Positions 31,636 through 40,184 of a stretch of DNA of 48,245 nt are shown piece by piece (the first letter of the stretch is position 1; each line of letters opens with the position of its first letter). The notes below the pieces were generated by a model. It was given only the letters and a program-made list of their open reading frames with translations, did not search any database and was not told the origin of the DNA. This stretch comes from Mycobacterium sp. UM_CSW (GTDB taxonomy: Bacteria; Actinomycetota; Actinomycetes; Mycobacteriales; Mycobacteriaceae), in assembly GCF_000455205.1 (NCBI RefSeq), contig NZ_AUWQ01000020.1, forward strand, positions 1 through 48,245, in the 5' to 3' direction. The position numbers and the translations under genes are program-made.

Positions 31636-34218
31636 CTATGCGGCGAGCGGGGCGTACGTGGTGGTGCGCTGGCGCGCCGGGCGGCCGATGCCCTCGGCGA
31701 TCGCGGCCAGCTCCGCCGCGGTCTTCGACGACCCGTGTTCGGACCCGGCCATCCGCGAGATGGTCTCCTCCATCAGCGTCCCGCCCAGGTCGTTGGCCCC
31801 GCCGTTGAGCATCACCCGCGTGCGTTCGACCCCGAGCTTGACCCAGCTGGTCTGGATGTGAGAGATGCGGCCGTGCAACATGATTCGCGCCAGGGCATGC
31901 ACCGCCCGGTTGTCGCGATGGCTCGGGCCCGGCCGCGCCGCGCCGGCCAGGTACAGCGGCGAGTTCTGGTGCACGAACGGCAACGGGACGAACTCGGTGA
32001 AACCGCCGGTGCGGTCCTGGATGTCCCGCAGCACGTTGAGGTGGCCCACCCAGTGCCGCGGGGTGTCGACGTGGCCGTACATCATCGTTGACGACGACCG
32101 TAGGCCCACCTCGTGCGCGGTGCTGACGATCTCGATCCACAACGACGTGGGCAGCTTGCCCTTGGTGAGCACCCAGCGCACCTCGTCGTCCAGGATCTCC
32201 GCGGCGGTGCCGGGGATGGTGTCCAGGCCGGCTTCGCGCAGGCTGATCAGCCACTCGCGAATGCTCAACCCGCTCTTGGTCACACCGTTGGCGATCTCCA
32301 TCGGCGAGAACGCGTGCACGTGCATCGAGGGCACCCGGGCCTTGACGGCTCGCACCAGCTCGGCGTACCCGGTCACCGGCAGTTCGGGGTCGATTCCGCC
32401 CTGCATGCACACCTCGGTGGCACCCTCGACGTGCGCCTCCCAGGCGCGGTCGCCCACCTCCTCGGTGGACAGCGAATAGGCGTCGGCGTCGCCCTTGCGC
32501 TGGGCGAACGCGCAGAAGCGGCAGCCCGTGTAGCAGATGTTGGTGAAGTTGATGTTGCGGTTCACCACGAAGGTCACGTCGTCGCCGACGGCGTCGCGGC
32601 GCAGCGAATCGGCCAGCGCCGCAACCGCTTCCAGCGCCGGGCCCTCGGCGGTCGCCAGCGCGAGATACTCGTCGTCGGTGCAGCCCGCGGGGTCGCGCTC
32701 GGCCGAGCGCAGTGCGGCGAGCACGTCGGTGTCCAGGCGTTCCGGCGCTTTGGCGCCCTGCGCCGCCAGCTCGTGCACGTGCGCGCGGATCGATTCCCAA
32801 TCGCCGAACGCGCTGTCGAGGTCGCTGCGGGCCGCGGTGTTGCGGCCTTCGGTGTCGATCGCCGCATTGAGGTCGACCCGGCCGGCGGACTCCACGTCGT
32901 CGGGCTCCTGCCACGGCATGCCCGCCGGGTTGACGTCGCGGGCCAAGCCGGTCGCCGGGTCCGCCAGCGCCAGAACGTGTCCGCGCACCCGCGGGTCGAT
33001 CCACGCCGCGCCGGCCTGGACGTACTTGGGTTGCGCGGTCAGCCGCTGCACCAGGTCATAGCCGCCCTCGGCGGTGACCGCGGCCAGCTCGTCCAAGGCG
33101 GGCCAGGGACGTTCGGGATTGACGTGGTCGGGCGTCAACGGCGAGACGCCGCCCCAGTCGTCGACCCCGGCGCGGATCAGGGCCAGGCACTCCTCGCGCG
33201 ACACTAGGTTGGGCGGCGCCTGGATGCGCATGCCCGGGCCGAGCACTAGCCGCGCGACCGCCACCGTCGCGAGGTAGTCCTCGATCCCGGCGTCGGGGAA
33301 CGCCGCCATCGCGGTGTGCTCCTTGGCCCGGAAGTTCTGCACGATCACTTCCTGGACGTGCCCGAACTCCTTGTGCGACTTGCGAATCGCGTGCAGGGTG
33401 TCCGCGCGTTCGGCCAGCGTTTCGCCGATGCCGACCAGCAGCCCGGTGGTGAACGGAATGGACAGCCGCCCGGCGTCGGTCAGGGTGCGCAGCCGAACCG
33501 CCGGGTCCTTGTCCGGGCTGCCGTAGTGCGCAAGCCCTTTCGTCTCGAAGAGCCGCCGCGACGTCGTCTCGAGCATCATGCCCATCGACGGCGCCACCGG
33601 CTTGAGCCGCGACAACTCCGACCAGCTCATCACGCCGGGGTTCAGGTGCGGCAGCAGCCCGGTTTCCTCGAGGACCCGGATCGCCATCGCCCGCACGTAG
33701 GACAGCGTCGAGTCGTAGCCGCGCTGGGCGAGCCACTCCCGCGCCTCCGGCCACCGGTCCTCCGGCCGGTCACCGAGGGTGAATAGCGCTTCCTTGCAAC
33801 CGAGTTCGGCCCCGCGGCGGGCAAGGTCGAGTATCTCGTCGGGCTCCAGGTACATGCCGGCGCCCCGCGCGCGCAGCTTGCCCGGGACGGTGACGAACGT
33901 GCAGTAATGGCAGCTGTCGCGGCACAGGTGGGTGACGGGGACGAACACCTTGCGCGAATAGCTGATCGGCAGCCGCCCGCCCGGCCCGCGCCGCCCCGCC
34001 GACTCGAGGCCCGCGTCGCGCACCCGCGCCGCGCTCGCGCACAGATCGGCGAGGTCCTCGCCGCGCGCGGTCATGGCGACGGCCGCCTCCTCGACGTTGA
34101 GCGCGACCCCGTCCCGGGCCCGCCGCAAAACGCGCCGCAATGCCGACGCGCTGGCCTTGGGCGGAACGACGGGGCTAGGCAGCGCGGTGGGCGCCGGAGG
34201 CTCCGGTGTCAGTGGCAC
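31636..34218 (-). CDS. fbiC: FO synthase FbiC (two radical-SAM domains)
   Basis: Makes 7,8-didemethyl-8-hydroxy-5-deazariboflavin (FO), the chromophore of coenzyme F420, from tyrosine and 5-amino-6-ribitylamino-uracil. The 860-residue protein is the usual fusion: an N-terminal CofG half with the cluster motif CRDSCHYC (C99, C103, C106) and a C-terminal CofH half with CYTGCRFC (C562, C566, C569). Other blocks: [67 protein letters not shown] at 34218; 227 bp separate it from the divergent PE gene. Order and length agree with Rv1173. Confidence 0.97.
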   Translation of the reverse strand: MPLTPEPPAPTALPSPVVPPKASASALRRVLRRARDGVALNVEEAAVAMTARGEDLADLCASAARVRDAGLESAGRRGPGGRLPISYSRKVFVPVTHLCRDSCHYCTFVTVPGKLRARGAGMYLEPDEILDLARRGAELGCKEALFTLGDRPEDRWPEAREWLAQRGYDSTLSYVRAMAIRVLEETGLLPHLNPGVMSWSELSRLKPVAPSMGMMLETTSRRLFETKGLAHYGSPDKDPAVRLRTLTDAGRLSIPFTTGLLVGIGETLAERADTLHAIRKSHKEFGHVQEVIVQNFRAKEHTAMAAFPDAGIEDYLATVAVARLVLGPGMRIQAPPNLVSREECLALIRAGVDDWGGVSPLTPDHVNPERPWPALDELAAVTAEGGYDLVQRLTAQPKYVQAGAAWIDPRVRGHVLALADPATGLARDVNPAGMPWQEPDDVESAGRVDLNAAIDTEGRNTAARSDLDSAFGDWESIRAHVHELAAQGAKAPERLDTDVLAALRSAERDPAGCTDDEYLALATAEGPALEAVAALADSLRRDAVGDDVTFVVNRNINFTNICYTGCRFCAFAQRKGDADAYSLSTEEVGDRAWEAHVEGATEVCMQGGIDPELPVTGYAELVRAVKARVPSMHVHAFSPMEIANGVTKSGLSIREWLISLREAGLDTIPGTAAEILDDEVRWVLTKGKLPTSLWIEIVSTAHEVGLRSSSTMMYGHVDTPRHWVGHLNVLRDIQDRTGGFTEFVPLPFVHQNSPLYLAGAARPGPSHRDNRAVHALARIMLHGRISHIQTSWVKLGVERTRVMLNGGANDLGGTLMEETISRMAGSEHGSSKTAAELAAIAEGIGRPARQRTTTYAPLAA

Positions 34219-34445
34219 GTTGGTGTAACTTCCCCACGTTCGAATTTCATCCGGCTCGGCCCAACCTGTGCAGCTCTGGGCGGCGGTGCCATATGCGCAA
34301 CAGTAGCGCCAGGCTCTCGCCGGTCTGCGGTCGACATCCCGGCGTCGCGGCCACCGTGCGGGGCTCCTTAGTTAAGTGTTTGACGAACTTGCCCGCCGGC
34401 CAGCAGCGATCGAGATAGCATCCGTCGTATCCAGGGAGGTACCGA

Positions 34446-35534
34446 ATGTCGTTCCTATTCGCCACCCCGGAGGCGCTGGCGGCAGCGGCTTCGGATTTGG
34501 CTGGCATTGGTTCGACCATCAACAGCGCCAGCGCGGCGGCAGCGGCCCCCACATCCGCGGTCGCGGCCTCGGCGGCCGACGCGGTGTCGGCCCAGGTCGC
34601 GGCGTTCCTCTCCGAGCACGGGCTGGGATATCAGCAGTTCAGCGCGCAGATCGCGCAGTTTCACGAGCAATTTGTCCAGACCTTGAGCTCCGGCGCGAAC
34701 GCGTTCGCGGCGGCCGAGTCCAGTGCCGCGCAGAACCTCGCCGGTGCGGTCAACGCGCCCGCCGCGGCGCTGCCCGGCGCCGCGGAGACCCTCGCCAGCG
34801 CGGTGAACGCGCCCGCCGCGTCGCTGCTCGGCGGCGGTGGCGGCGGCGTCGCGGGCGTCGTCGGCGGCGCCGTGGCCAACGCGGTGAACCGCGTGGAGAG
34901 CGTCGTGGCCGGCTCCAACTTCCTGGGCGGCGCCGGACTGGTGGGCGGCGGCGGTGTCGCCGGCATGGTCGGCGGCGGCCTGTCCGCCGCGGTGAACCAG
35001 GTCGAAAGCGTGGTGGCCGGCTCGAACTTCCTCGGCGGCGCCGGCCTGCTGGGCTCCGGTTTACCGGGTGGCCTTTCGGCGCTCGCCAGTGAAGCCGGCA
35101 CGCTGTTGCCGACCGGCGGCATCCGCGCCCTCACCGCGGCCAGCGCGCTCGTCACACCGGCCGCCATGACCAACGCCGCGGTCGTGCCGGCGGCGTCCGG
35201 GTCGATCGGCGACGCCATCAAGGCCGGGTACCTACTCGCCGAGCCGTATGTGCAGTACGGTTTCGACCTCGCCGCGTACGCGGTCGGTTACCTGCCCTAC
35301 GTCGGCTGGCTGGCCCCCCAGATCTATTTCTTCTACGACCTTTTCGAGCCCATGGTGCAGGCCGGCCTGTTCAACACCATCGACTGGCTGCAGGGCAGCA
35401 TCAACTTCGCGCAAGGGCTGGCCAACTTCTGGGATGCCACCACGGCGTCGATCAACCAGTTCATCAACACCGAGATCTACTGGGCGCTCAGCTTCCTCCC
35501 GCCGCTGCCGCCGCTGCCGCCCTTCTTCCCGTAA
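34446..35534 (+). CDS. PE-family protein (PE12 position)
   Basis: A 362-residue PE protein beside fbiC, as PE12 is in M. tuberculosis. PE domain at 1-95 (MSFLFATPEALAAAASDLAG ... GLGYQQFSAQIAQFHEQFVQ); a Gly/Ala-rich middle with a 36-residue duplication (AVNRVESVVAGSNFLGGAGL / AVNQVESVVAGSNFLGGAGL, DNA period about 108 bp from 34881 and 34989); and a C-terminal domain from about residue 250 with YLPYVGWLAPQIYFFYDLFE and the Pro/Phe tail PPLPPLPPFFP. That C-terminal domain recurs in several mycobacterial PE/PPE proteins. GGGAGG before ATG supports the start. Secretion through an ESX system is expected; no PPE partner is adjacent. Confidence 0.88.
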   Translation: MSFLFATPEALAAAASDLAGIGSTINSASAAAAAPTSAVAASAADAVSAQVAAFLSEHGLGYQQFSAQIAQFHEQFVQTLSSGANAFAAAESSAAQNLAGAVNAPAAALPGAAETLASAVNAPAASLLGGGGGGVAGVVGGAVANAVNRVESVVAGSNFLGGAGLVGGGGVAGMVGGGLSAAVNQVESVVAGSNFLGGAGLLGSGLPGGLSALASEAGTLLPTGGIRALTAASALVTPAAMTNAAVVPAASGSIGDAIKAGYLLAEPYVQYGFDLAAYAVGYLPYVGWLAPQIYFFYDLFEPMVQAGLFNTIDWLQGSINFAQGLANFWDATTASINQFINTEIYWALSFLPPLPPLPPFFP

Positions 35535-35543
35535 CCCGGGCCG

Positions 35544-36005
35544 TCAGCCCCGCAGTCCGCGCCGGAACAGCACCCACACCGGGGGCGCGACACCCAGCGC
35601 GATCAGGACCAGGGCCCCGTACGCCATCAGTCCCCGGCCCCCCAGGATCACGTCGTCGCCGGGACCGCCCATGCTCAGCACGGCGACCGTCAGCAGCCAC
35701 GTCCACAGCGGCAGCGCGGCCACCCGCGCGGAGCGGGTCCACAGGCCGGCGGCCCAGACCAGTGCCGCGTTGACGAGCCCGCTGACCAGCGCACTGATGG
35801 GGAACGGAATCGAACCTATATAGGACGGAAGCAGCATCGCGCCGGCCAGTGCCGAGAGGATCCCGTCCACAGCCAGCAGCGCCAAAACGACGAAACGAAT
35901 CGCGGGATCCGTGGCGCCGCCGTCCTGGACGGACGCGGCGCGTGGCTTGGTTTCGGTCAGGTCGGGACGCTGTCGACGTTGGCGAGTATCGAGCCGATGA
36001 CCCAC
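35544..36005 (-). CDS. Small integral membrane protein (Rv1171-like)
   Basis: A membrane protein with four hydrophobic helices (AIRFVVLALLAVDGILSALA, FPISALVSGLVNAALVW, LPLWTWLLTVAVLS, GLMAYGALVLIALGVAPP) and a basic C-terminus. It corresponds to Rv1171 in position after mshB. The start is unclear. GTG at 36005 is given as a conventional start (153 aa), but the conserved part begins near TETKP; a CTG at 35960 lies exactly in a CTGA overlap with the stop of the 35-aa gene and may be the real, non-standard start (138 aa). Function unknown. Confidence 0.72.
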   Translation of the reverse strand: MGHRLDTRQRRQRPDLTETKPRAASVQDGGATDPAIRFVVLALLAVDGILSALAGAMLLPSYIGSIPFPISALVSGLVNAALVWAAGLWTRSARVAALPLWTWLLTVAVLSMGGPGDDVILGGRGLMAYGALVLIALGVAPPVWVLFRRGLRG

Positions 36006-36064
36006 TGCAGACTGTCGAGCCGGTCCTGCCAATGCTGCATATTGGGGTCCAGGTCGGGGTCCAT
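35957..36064 (-). CDS. 35-residue peptide between mshB and the Rv1171-like gene
   Basis: ATG at 36064, stop TGA at 35957-35959. Acidic start MDPDLDPNMQ, then HWQDRLDSLQWVIGSILANV, which reads as an amphipathic helix. GGAAGGA lies six bases upstream, one of the best ribosome-binding sites in this part of the window. It follows mshB by 33 bp and overlaps the start region of the next gene in a different frame, which suggests translational coupling. Function unknown; strong site and position argue that it is translated. Confidence 0.65.
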   Translation of the reverse strand: MDPDLDPNMQHWQDRLDSLQWVIGSILANVDSVPT

Positions 36065-36079
36065 GCGAATTCCTTCCGT

Positions 36080-36098
36080 GGCTGCCTGTTTGGCAGCC
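36080..36098 (-). other. Perfect hairpin after mshB
   Basis: GGCTGCC (36080-36086) and GGCAGCC (36092-36098) form a 7-bp stem with a 5-base loop. On the transcript it comes directly at the mshB stop and before the ribosome-binding site of the 35-aa gene, so it may dampen downstream expression or protect an RNA end. Confidence 0.5.
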
Positions 36099-37000
36099 TA
36101 CCGCGTTGCGGCCGCGGTCAAACCGAGTCCCGCGAGCAGGTCCGTCTCCCATCCGCGCCCGTCGCGCTCCCCCGCGGCGCCTTCCACCAGCACGTAGTGC
36201 TCGTCGGGCAGGATGGGCAGCGCGAAGTTGTTCGACAGCGCGAGGGCGCGGGCCGTCGGGCCGACGACGAGCTGGGTTTCGTGGGCGGCCAGGGCGGCGA
36301 TCTTCGCCGCGAGCGCATCCGGGGCAGCCTGCACGACGGCGTCGATGTCGGCATCCGCGTATCCGAAGTCGAACTCCTCTTGCGGCGGGACCATCCAGTC
36401 GGGCAGCAGGTCTTTCCGATCGAGATCCCGCCAACCGGCCTGGAACGCGCTCGCGGCCAGGACCGTCCAGTAGAACTTGGGCACCGCCCAGGGCTCGCCC
36501 GGGTAATCGTCGGTGGCGGCGGCCGCGACCGCCGCGGTCGTGACGGTGTGGGTGTGGATGTGGTCGGGATGGCCGTAGCCGCCGTTGGGGTCGTAGGTCA
36601 CGACGACGTGGGGGCGCTGCTCGCGGATGACCGCGACCAGTGCGCCGACGGCCTCGCGTTCGTCGGCGTCGATGAACCTCTGGCGACCCCGCGGCGGGGT
36701 GCCCTCCATTCCCGAGTCACGCCAGCGGCCCGCGCCGCCCAGATAGTGGGGCGCGTCGACGCCCAGCGCCCGCAACGCGGCCGTGAGCTCGCCGATCCGG
36801 TAGCCGCCCAGTTGGTCCGCGCGGTCGACGGCGAGCCCGGCCCATCGGTCGCCGATGACCTCGCCCTCCTCACCGAGCGTGCAGGTGACGACGCGGACAT
36901 CCGCCCCGCGGGCGGTGTAATGCGCGATGGTGGCGCCGTTGGCGAGGCTCTCGTCATCGGGATGCGCGTGGACGAACAGCAGCCGTGGAGTCTCGGGCAT
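36098..37000 (-). CDS. mshB: Mycothiol deacetylase MshB
   Basis: Zinc-dependent deacetylase removing acetate from GlcNAc-Ins, the second step of mycothiol synthesis. The 300-residue protein has the LmbE-type motif [14 protein letters not shown] (H13, D15, D16), the third zinc ligand in [12 protein letters not shown], and substrate-binding blocks [27 protein letters not shown] and [14 protein letters not shown] 37000. Divergent from the TetR gene (66 bp). Orthologous in position and length to Rv1170 (about 303 aa). Confidence 0.95.
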   Translation of the reverse strand: MPETPRLLFVHAHPDDESLANGATIAHYTARGADVRVVTCTLGEEGEVIGDRWAGLAVDRADQLGGYRIGELTAALRALGVDAPHYLGGAGRWRDSGMEGTPPRGRQRFIDADEREAVGALVAVIREQRPHVVVTYDPNGGYGHPDHIHTHTVTTAAVAAAATDDYPGEPWAVPKFYWTVLAASAFQAGWRDLDRKDLLPDWMVPPQEEFDFGYADADIDAVVQAAPDALAAKIAALAAHETQLVVGPTARALALSNNFALPILPDEHYVLVEGAAGERDGRGWETDLLAGLGLTAAATR

Positions 37001-37066
37001 GCAGGCACCCTACCCCCGTCTCGCCGAGGCTCGGCGAATAGGAACGCGGGCGGCTACTATCGAGAA

Positions 37067-37672
37067 ATGCCGCAGCTAACCCAGGGCCGGAGCAGCGTCC
37101 GGAGCCGCCGACGTGGCGAGGTGCTCGAACGTGCGCTCTACGAGGCCACGCTGGTCGAGTTGGCCGAAGTCGGCTACGGCGGGCTGACGATGGAGGGCAT
37201 CGCGGCGCGGGCGCACACCGGCAAGGCGGCGCTGTACCGGCGCTGGTGCAGCAAGCACGACCTGGTGCACGCCGCCCTGGTCTACGCCCTGCCGCCGACG
37301 CCCGAGCCGCGCTCCGGCCGGTCGGCCAGGGAGAACCTGCTGACTATGTTCACGTCGCACCGCGACATGTTGGCCGGAAAGACCACCTTTCCCGGCATGT
37401 ACGTCGTCCAGCAGCTGCTTCACGAACCGGAGATGCGCACCATCTTCGCCGACGCCGTGGTTGCCCCGCGGCTGAAGGTGATCGAATCGATCCTGCAGGC
37501 GGCCGTCGAGGACGGCGACCTCGACCCCGCCACGATCACGCCGCTGACTGCGCGCGTCGGACCGGCGTTGATCAATCAGCACTTCCTGCTCACCGGGGAT
37601 CCGCCGAACCGGCGCGAACTGGCGCTGGTGGTCGACACGGTGATCCCGCCGCGGGCGGCTCCTCAGACCTAG
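37067..37672 (+). CDS. TetR-family regulator (Rv1167c-like)
   Basis: A 201-residue TetR protein. Helix-turn-helix at about residues 18-62 (RRGEVLERALYEATLVELAE, MEGIAARAHTGKAALYRRWC). The C-terminal ligand domain has GMYVVQQLLHEPEMRTIFAD. Start ATG 37067, 66 bp from the divergent mshB start, so it may control mshB or the neighbouring PE gene. Its stop shares CTAG with the convergent PE stop. The much longer open frame upstream is shadow of mshB. Confidence 0.88.
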   Translation: MPQLTQGRSSVRSRRRGEVLERALYEATLVELAEVGYGGLTMEGIAARAHTGKAALYRRWCSKHDLVHAALVYALPPTPEPRSGRSARENLLTMFTSHRDMLAGKTTFPGMYVVQQLLHEPEMRTIFADAVVAPRLKVIESILQAAVEDGDLDPATITPLTARVGPALINQHFLLTGDPPNRRELALVVDTVIPPRAAPQT

Positions 37673-39951
37673 GCCATGAAAAGTCCGGCGAAGTCGGCAC
37701 CGGCGGCCAGGGTCTGGTCGAAGATGCCTTCCAGCCCGCCGATGTTGCCGCCGTTGAACACCTGCGCACCGGTACCGGTCAGGACCGTGCCGACCGCCGG
37801 GTACTGCACACCGGCCACGAAGCTGTTGATCGTTTGCTCGCCGGTGAGCAGCAACAGGTTGGGGATGTTGAACAGCCGGTTCAGCCCGCCGTTGAAGGCG
37901 GTGTTGGTCCCGAATGTCGCTGTCTCCCAAGCCACTTCGTTGCTCACCAGGTTGGCGTTGAAAGCGGCCTCGGACGGAATCAGGTTGGACAGGAAGTTGA
38001 TCTGACCCGACGCCAAACCCTGCAGACCCGCCGTCGGCGCCGCCACCAGCGCCACGCCGAGGTTTGGCACCCCGGCGAACAGCGACCCGTTCAGCGCCGC
38101 GTTCAGTGACGCCTGCAAGCCGGCCGCGTTGATCCCCGCTGTCAACGCGGCCTGCAGGGCGCCATTGCCGGTCAACGAGGTCGCCACCCCGCTGATGACG
38201 TTCAGGTCCCACAGGAACTTGGTGTCCAGGGCGCCGAGGAACCCGCCGAGCGTGCCGCCGGCGATCAGGTTGGCCGGCGCGCCGACGGCGAGGCTGGCCA
38301 GGATGGCGCCGCCGGTCGGCAGCTGCGCGCCCAAGATGCTGTCGAATGTCACCTCGCCGGTGCCCAGCAGCAGGTTCCAGAAGTTGAAGGCGCTGTCGAG
38401 CGCGCCACCCAGGGCACCCGTGCCGCCGAAGAGCGCCGTCTCGATCGCCGTCTCTTGGGCGACCAGGGACGCGTTGAGGCCGAGCTCGTTGGTGATCAGC
38501 GACGTGTTGAAGCCGACCTCCATCGCCTGCAGCTGGGTCAGGAACGCGGGCACGTTGGGCGCCGTCAGCAGCACCTGCCAGGGCGCGACCAGGTTGGCGA
38601 ACAGCGTGGGAAGCCCGGCGAGCCCGAGGCTGAGGCCGCCGTTCAAGGCGAGGTTCAGCTGAGCGCTGAGCCCGTTGAGCCCGGCCATGATGTTCACGCC
38701 CAGGCTGGGGCTCAAGCCGAGCGCACCGCCCAGCGCGTTGAGCGCGACGGTCAGGTTGGCCGGCAGGGTGAGGCCGCCCGACAGGGCCGGCAGCCCGGCG
38801 CTCAGGTTGGCGATCAGCGACCCGCCGGTTTGCAAGGCACCGGACAGGGCGGCGCCGAGGCCCGACAGGCTGCCGCCGAAGCCGCCGGACAGCGCGGCGT
38901 TGATGGCGCCGTTCAGCCCAGCGAGCCCACCGGTGAGGCTGGCCTGCAGGCCGGGGAACCCGGCGGTCAGGCTCGTCACCAGCGCACCGCCCGTCTGGGC
39001 CAATCCCGACAGCCCGCTGCCGATGTCCGCCGCCAGGGTGGCGCCGAGTGGCCCGAGGCCCGAAAGGCCGCCGCCGAGGCCGGCCGACAGCGCGGCGTTG
39101 ATCGAGGCGCTCAGGCCGCCAAGCCCGCCGCTCAGGCTGGCCACGAGGCCGGGCAACGCGAGGCTCAGTCCGCCGGCCAGCCCGGCGCCGAGGTTCGCCG
39201 CCAGCGTGTTGCCGGCCTGGATCAAGCTCGAGAGGCCGGTGTTGAAGCTGGTCGCCAAGGCCGCACCGAGCGGCACCAGGCCCGAAAGGCCGCCGCTCAA
39301 ACTGCCCGACAGCGCGGCGTTCAGCGAAGCATTCAGCCCCGACAGCCCGCCGCTCAGGCTGGCCTGCAGCCCGGGCAGCGCGGCGTTGAAGCCGCCCGCC
39401 AGCCCCGACAGCCCGGTGCCGATGTTCGTCGCGATCGTGCCGCCGGTCTGCGCCAGCGCCGTCAGCCCGCTGTTCACGTTGGTAGCGATCGCCGCCCCGA
39501 GCGGCGCCAGGCCGCCCAGGCTGGCGCCCAAGCCCAAGTTGCCCGACAGCGCGGCGTTGATCGAAAGCCCGATCGCGTTGATGTCGGCGCTGAGGCTGGC
39601 CGCCAGCCCTGAGATCCCAGCGCTGAAGTCGATGCCGAGCGCGGGGACCGCGCTCGCCAGTGTCTGCACGACGTTTACCTCGGCGGCCGCATAGGCGCCT
39701 GCCCCCGCGCTCAAAGTTTGAACGAACTGCTGGTGGAATACCGCCGCCTGCGCACTGAGTTGCTGGTAGCCCGCGGCGTGCGAGGAGAACAATGCGGCAA
39801 TTTCCGCCGAAACTTCATCGGCGGCCGCGGGTAGCAGTCCCGTCGTCGCCACCGCGGCCGCGTTGTTGGCCGAACCGATGGCGGCCGCAAGGTTCGCCAA
39901 ATCCGTTGCGGCATCGGCAATCAGCTCTGGCGCTGCGATGAGAAATGACAC
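37669..39951 (-). CDS. Large repeat-containing PE-family protein
   Basis: A 760-residue PE protein with N-terminal PE domain (MSFLIAAPELIADAATDLAN; HAAGYQQLSAQAAVFHQQFV). Residues ~110-400 hold about four imperfect repeats of 66-79 residues, each with GLxASLSGGLxGLxASINAA, then LSGLxPLGAALAT and QTGGTL. They are rich in Gly, Leu, Ala and Ser but lack the GGAGG character of PE_PGRS proteins. The last ~280 residues contain a duplicated domain (VAQETAIETALFGG ... LLLGTGEVTFDSILG and SNEVAWETATFGT ... LLLLTGEQTINSFVAG). The GTG start follows GGAGG at five-base spacing. At this position H37Rv has the PPE17/PE11 pair. Confidence 0.88.
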   Translation of the reverse strand: MSFLIAAPELIADAATDLANLAAAIGSANNAAAVATTGLLPAAADEVSAEIAALFSSHAAGYQQLSAQAAVFHQQFVQTLSAGAGAYAAAEVNVVQTLASAVPALGIDFSAGISGLAASLSADINAIGLSINAALSGNLGLGASLGGLAPLGAAIATNVNSGLTALAQTGGTIATNIGTGLSGLAGGFNAALPGLQASLSGGLSGLNASLNAALSGSLSGGLSGLVPLGAALATSFNTGLSSLIQAGNTLAANLGAGLAGGLSLALPGLVASLSGGLGGLSASINAALSAGLGGGLSGLGPLGATLAADIGSGLSGLAQTGGALVTSLTAGFPGLQASLTGGLAGLNGAINAALSGGFGGSLSGLGAALSGALQTGGSLIANLSAGLPALSGGLTLPANLTVALNALGGALGLSPSLGVNIMAGLNGLSAQLNLALNGGLSLGLAGLPTLFANLVAPWQVLLTAPNVPAFLTQLQAMEVGFNTSLITNELGLNASLVAQETAIETALFGGTGALGGALDSAFNFWNLLLGTGEVTFDSILGAQLPTGGAILASLAVGAPANLIAGGTLGGFLGALDTKFLWDLNVISGVATSLTGNGALQAALTAGINAAGLQASLNAALNGSLFAGVPNLGVALVAAPTAGLQGLASGQINFLSNLIPSEAAFNANLVSNEVAWETATFGTNTAFNGGLNRLFNIPNLLLLTGEQTINSFVAGVQYPAVGTVLTGTGAQVFNGGNIGGLEGIFDQTLAAGADFAGLFMA

Positions 39952-40127
39952 TTCGACCTCCCCGATTCACCCCACGTGACCGCCGGCGACTGTTTTCCCG
40001 AGCAGCCGTTCAGCGATGGCCGCAGCGTATCGAAATGGTGTTGTGAAAACGTTTGTTTGCACGAACTGGCTTTGCAGGTATTGAATTCGGCGACCCGTAA
40101 TTAATTCGTTACCTTTTTTGGGACGGC

Positions 40128-40180
40128 GGTATTAGATACCCATTTTTTGGAAAATGATTGTTTTCAATACCAAATAAATG
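40128..40180 (-). terminator. AT-rich hairpins downstream of lpqW
   Basis: CATTTTTTGG (40141-40150) and CCAAATAAATG (40170-40180) form an imperfect AT-rich stem with an inner ATTG-TTTT-CAAT hairpin (40157-40168); a second perfect hairpin GGTAT-TAG-ATACC is at 40128-40140. They begin five bases after the lpqW stop on the minus strand and probably end its transcript before the PE gene. The whole gap 39952-40184 is AT-rich and otherwise empty; it must also contain the PE promoter. Confidence 0.5.
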
Positions 40181-40184
40181 GCGC

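Noticed and set aside
34219-34445. Full sigma-A promoter for the PE gene using TTGACG near 34380 and TAGCAT
   Set aside because: The two boxes are about 30 bp apart, too far for one promoter; only the TAGCAT -10-like word remains.
35849-37066. Long plus-strand frame leading into the TetR gene
   Set aside because: Antisense to mshB with shadow composition; TetR homology starts at 37067.
38455-39694. Plus-strand frames opposite the large PE gene
   Set aside because: Low-complexity antisense of the PE repeats.
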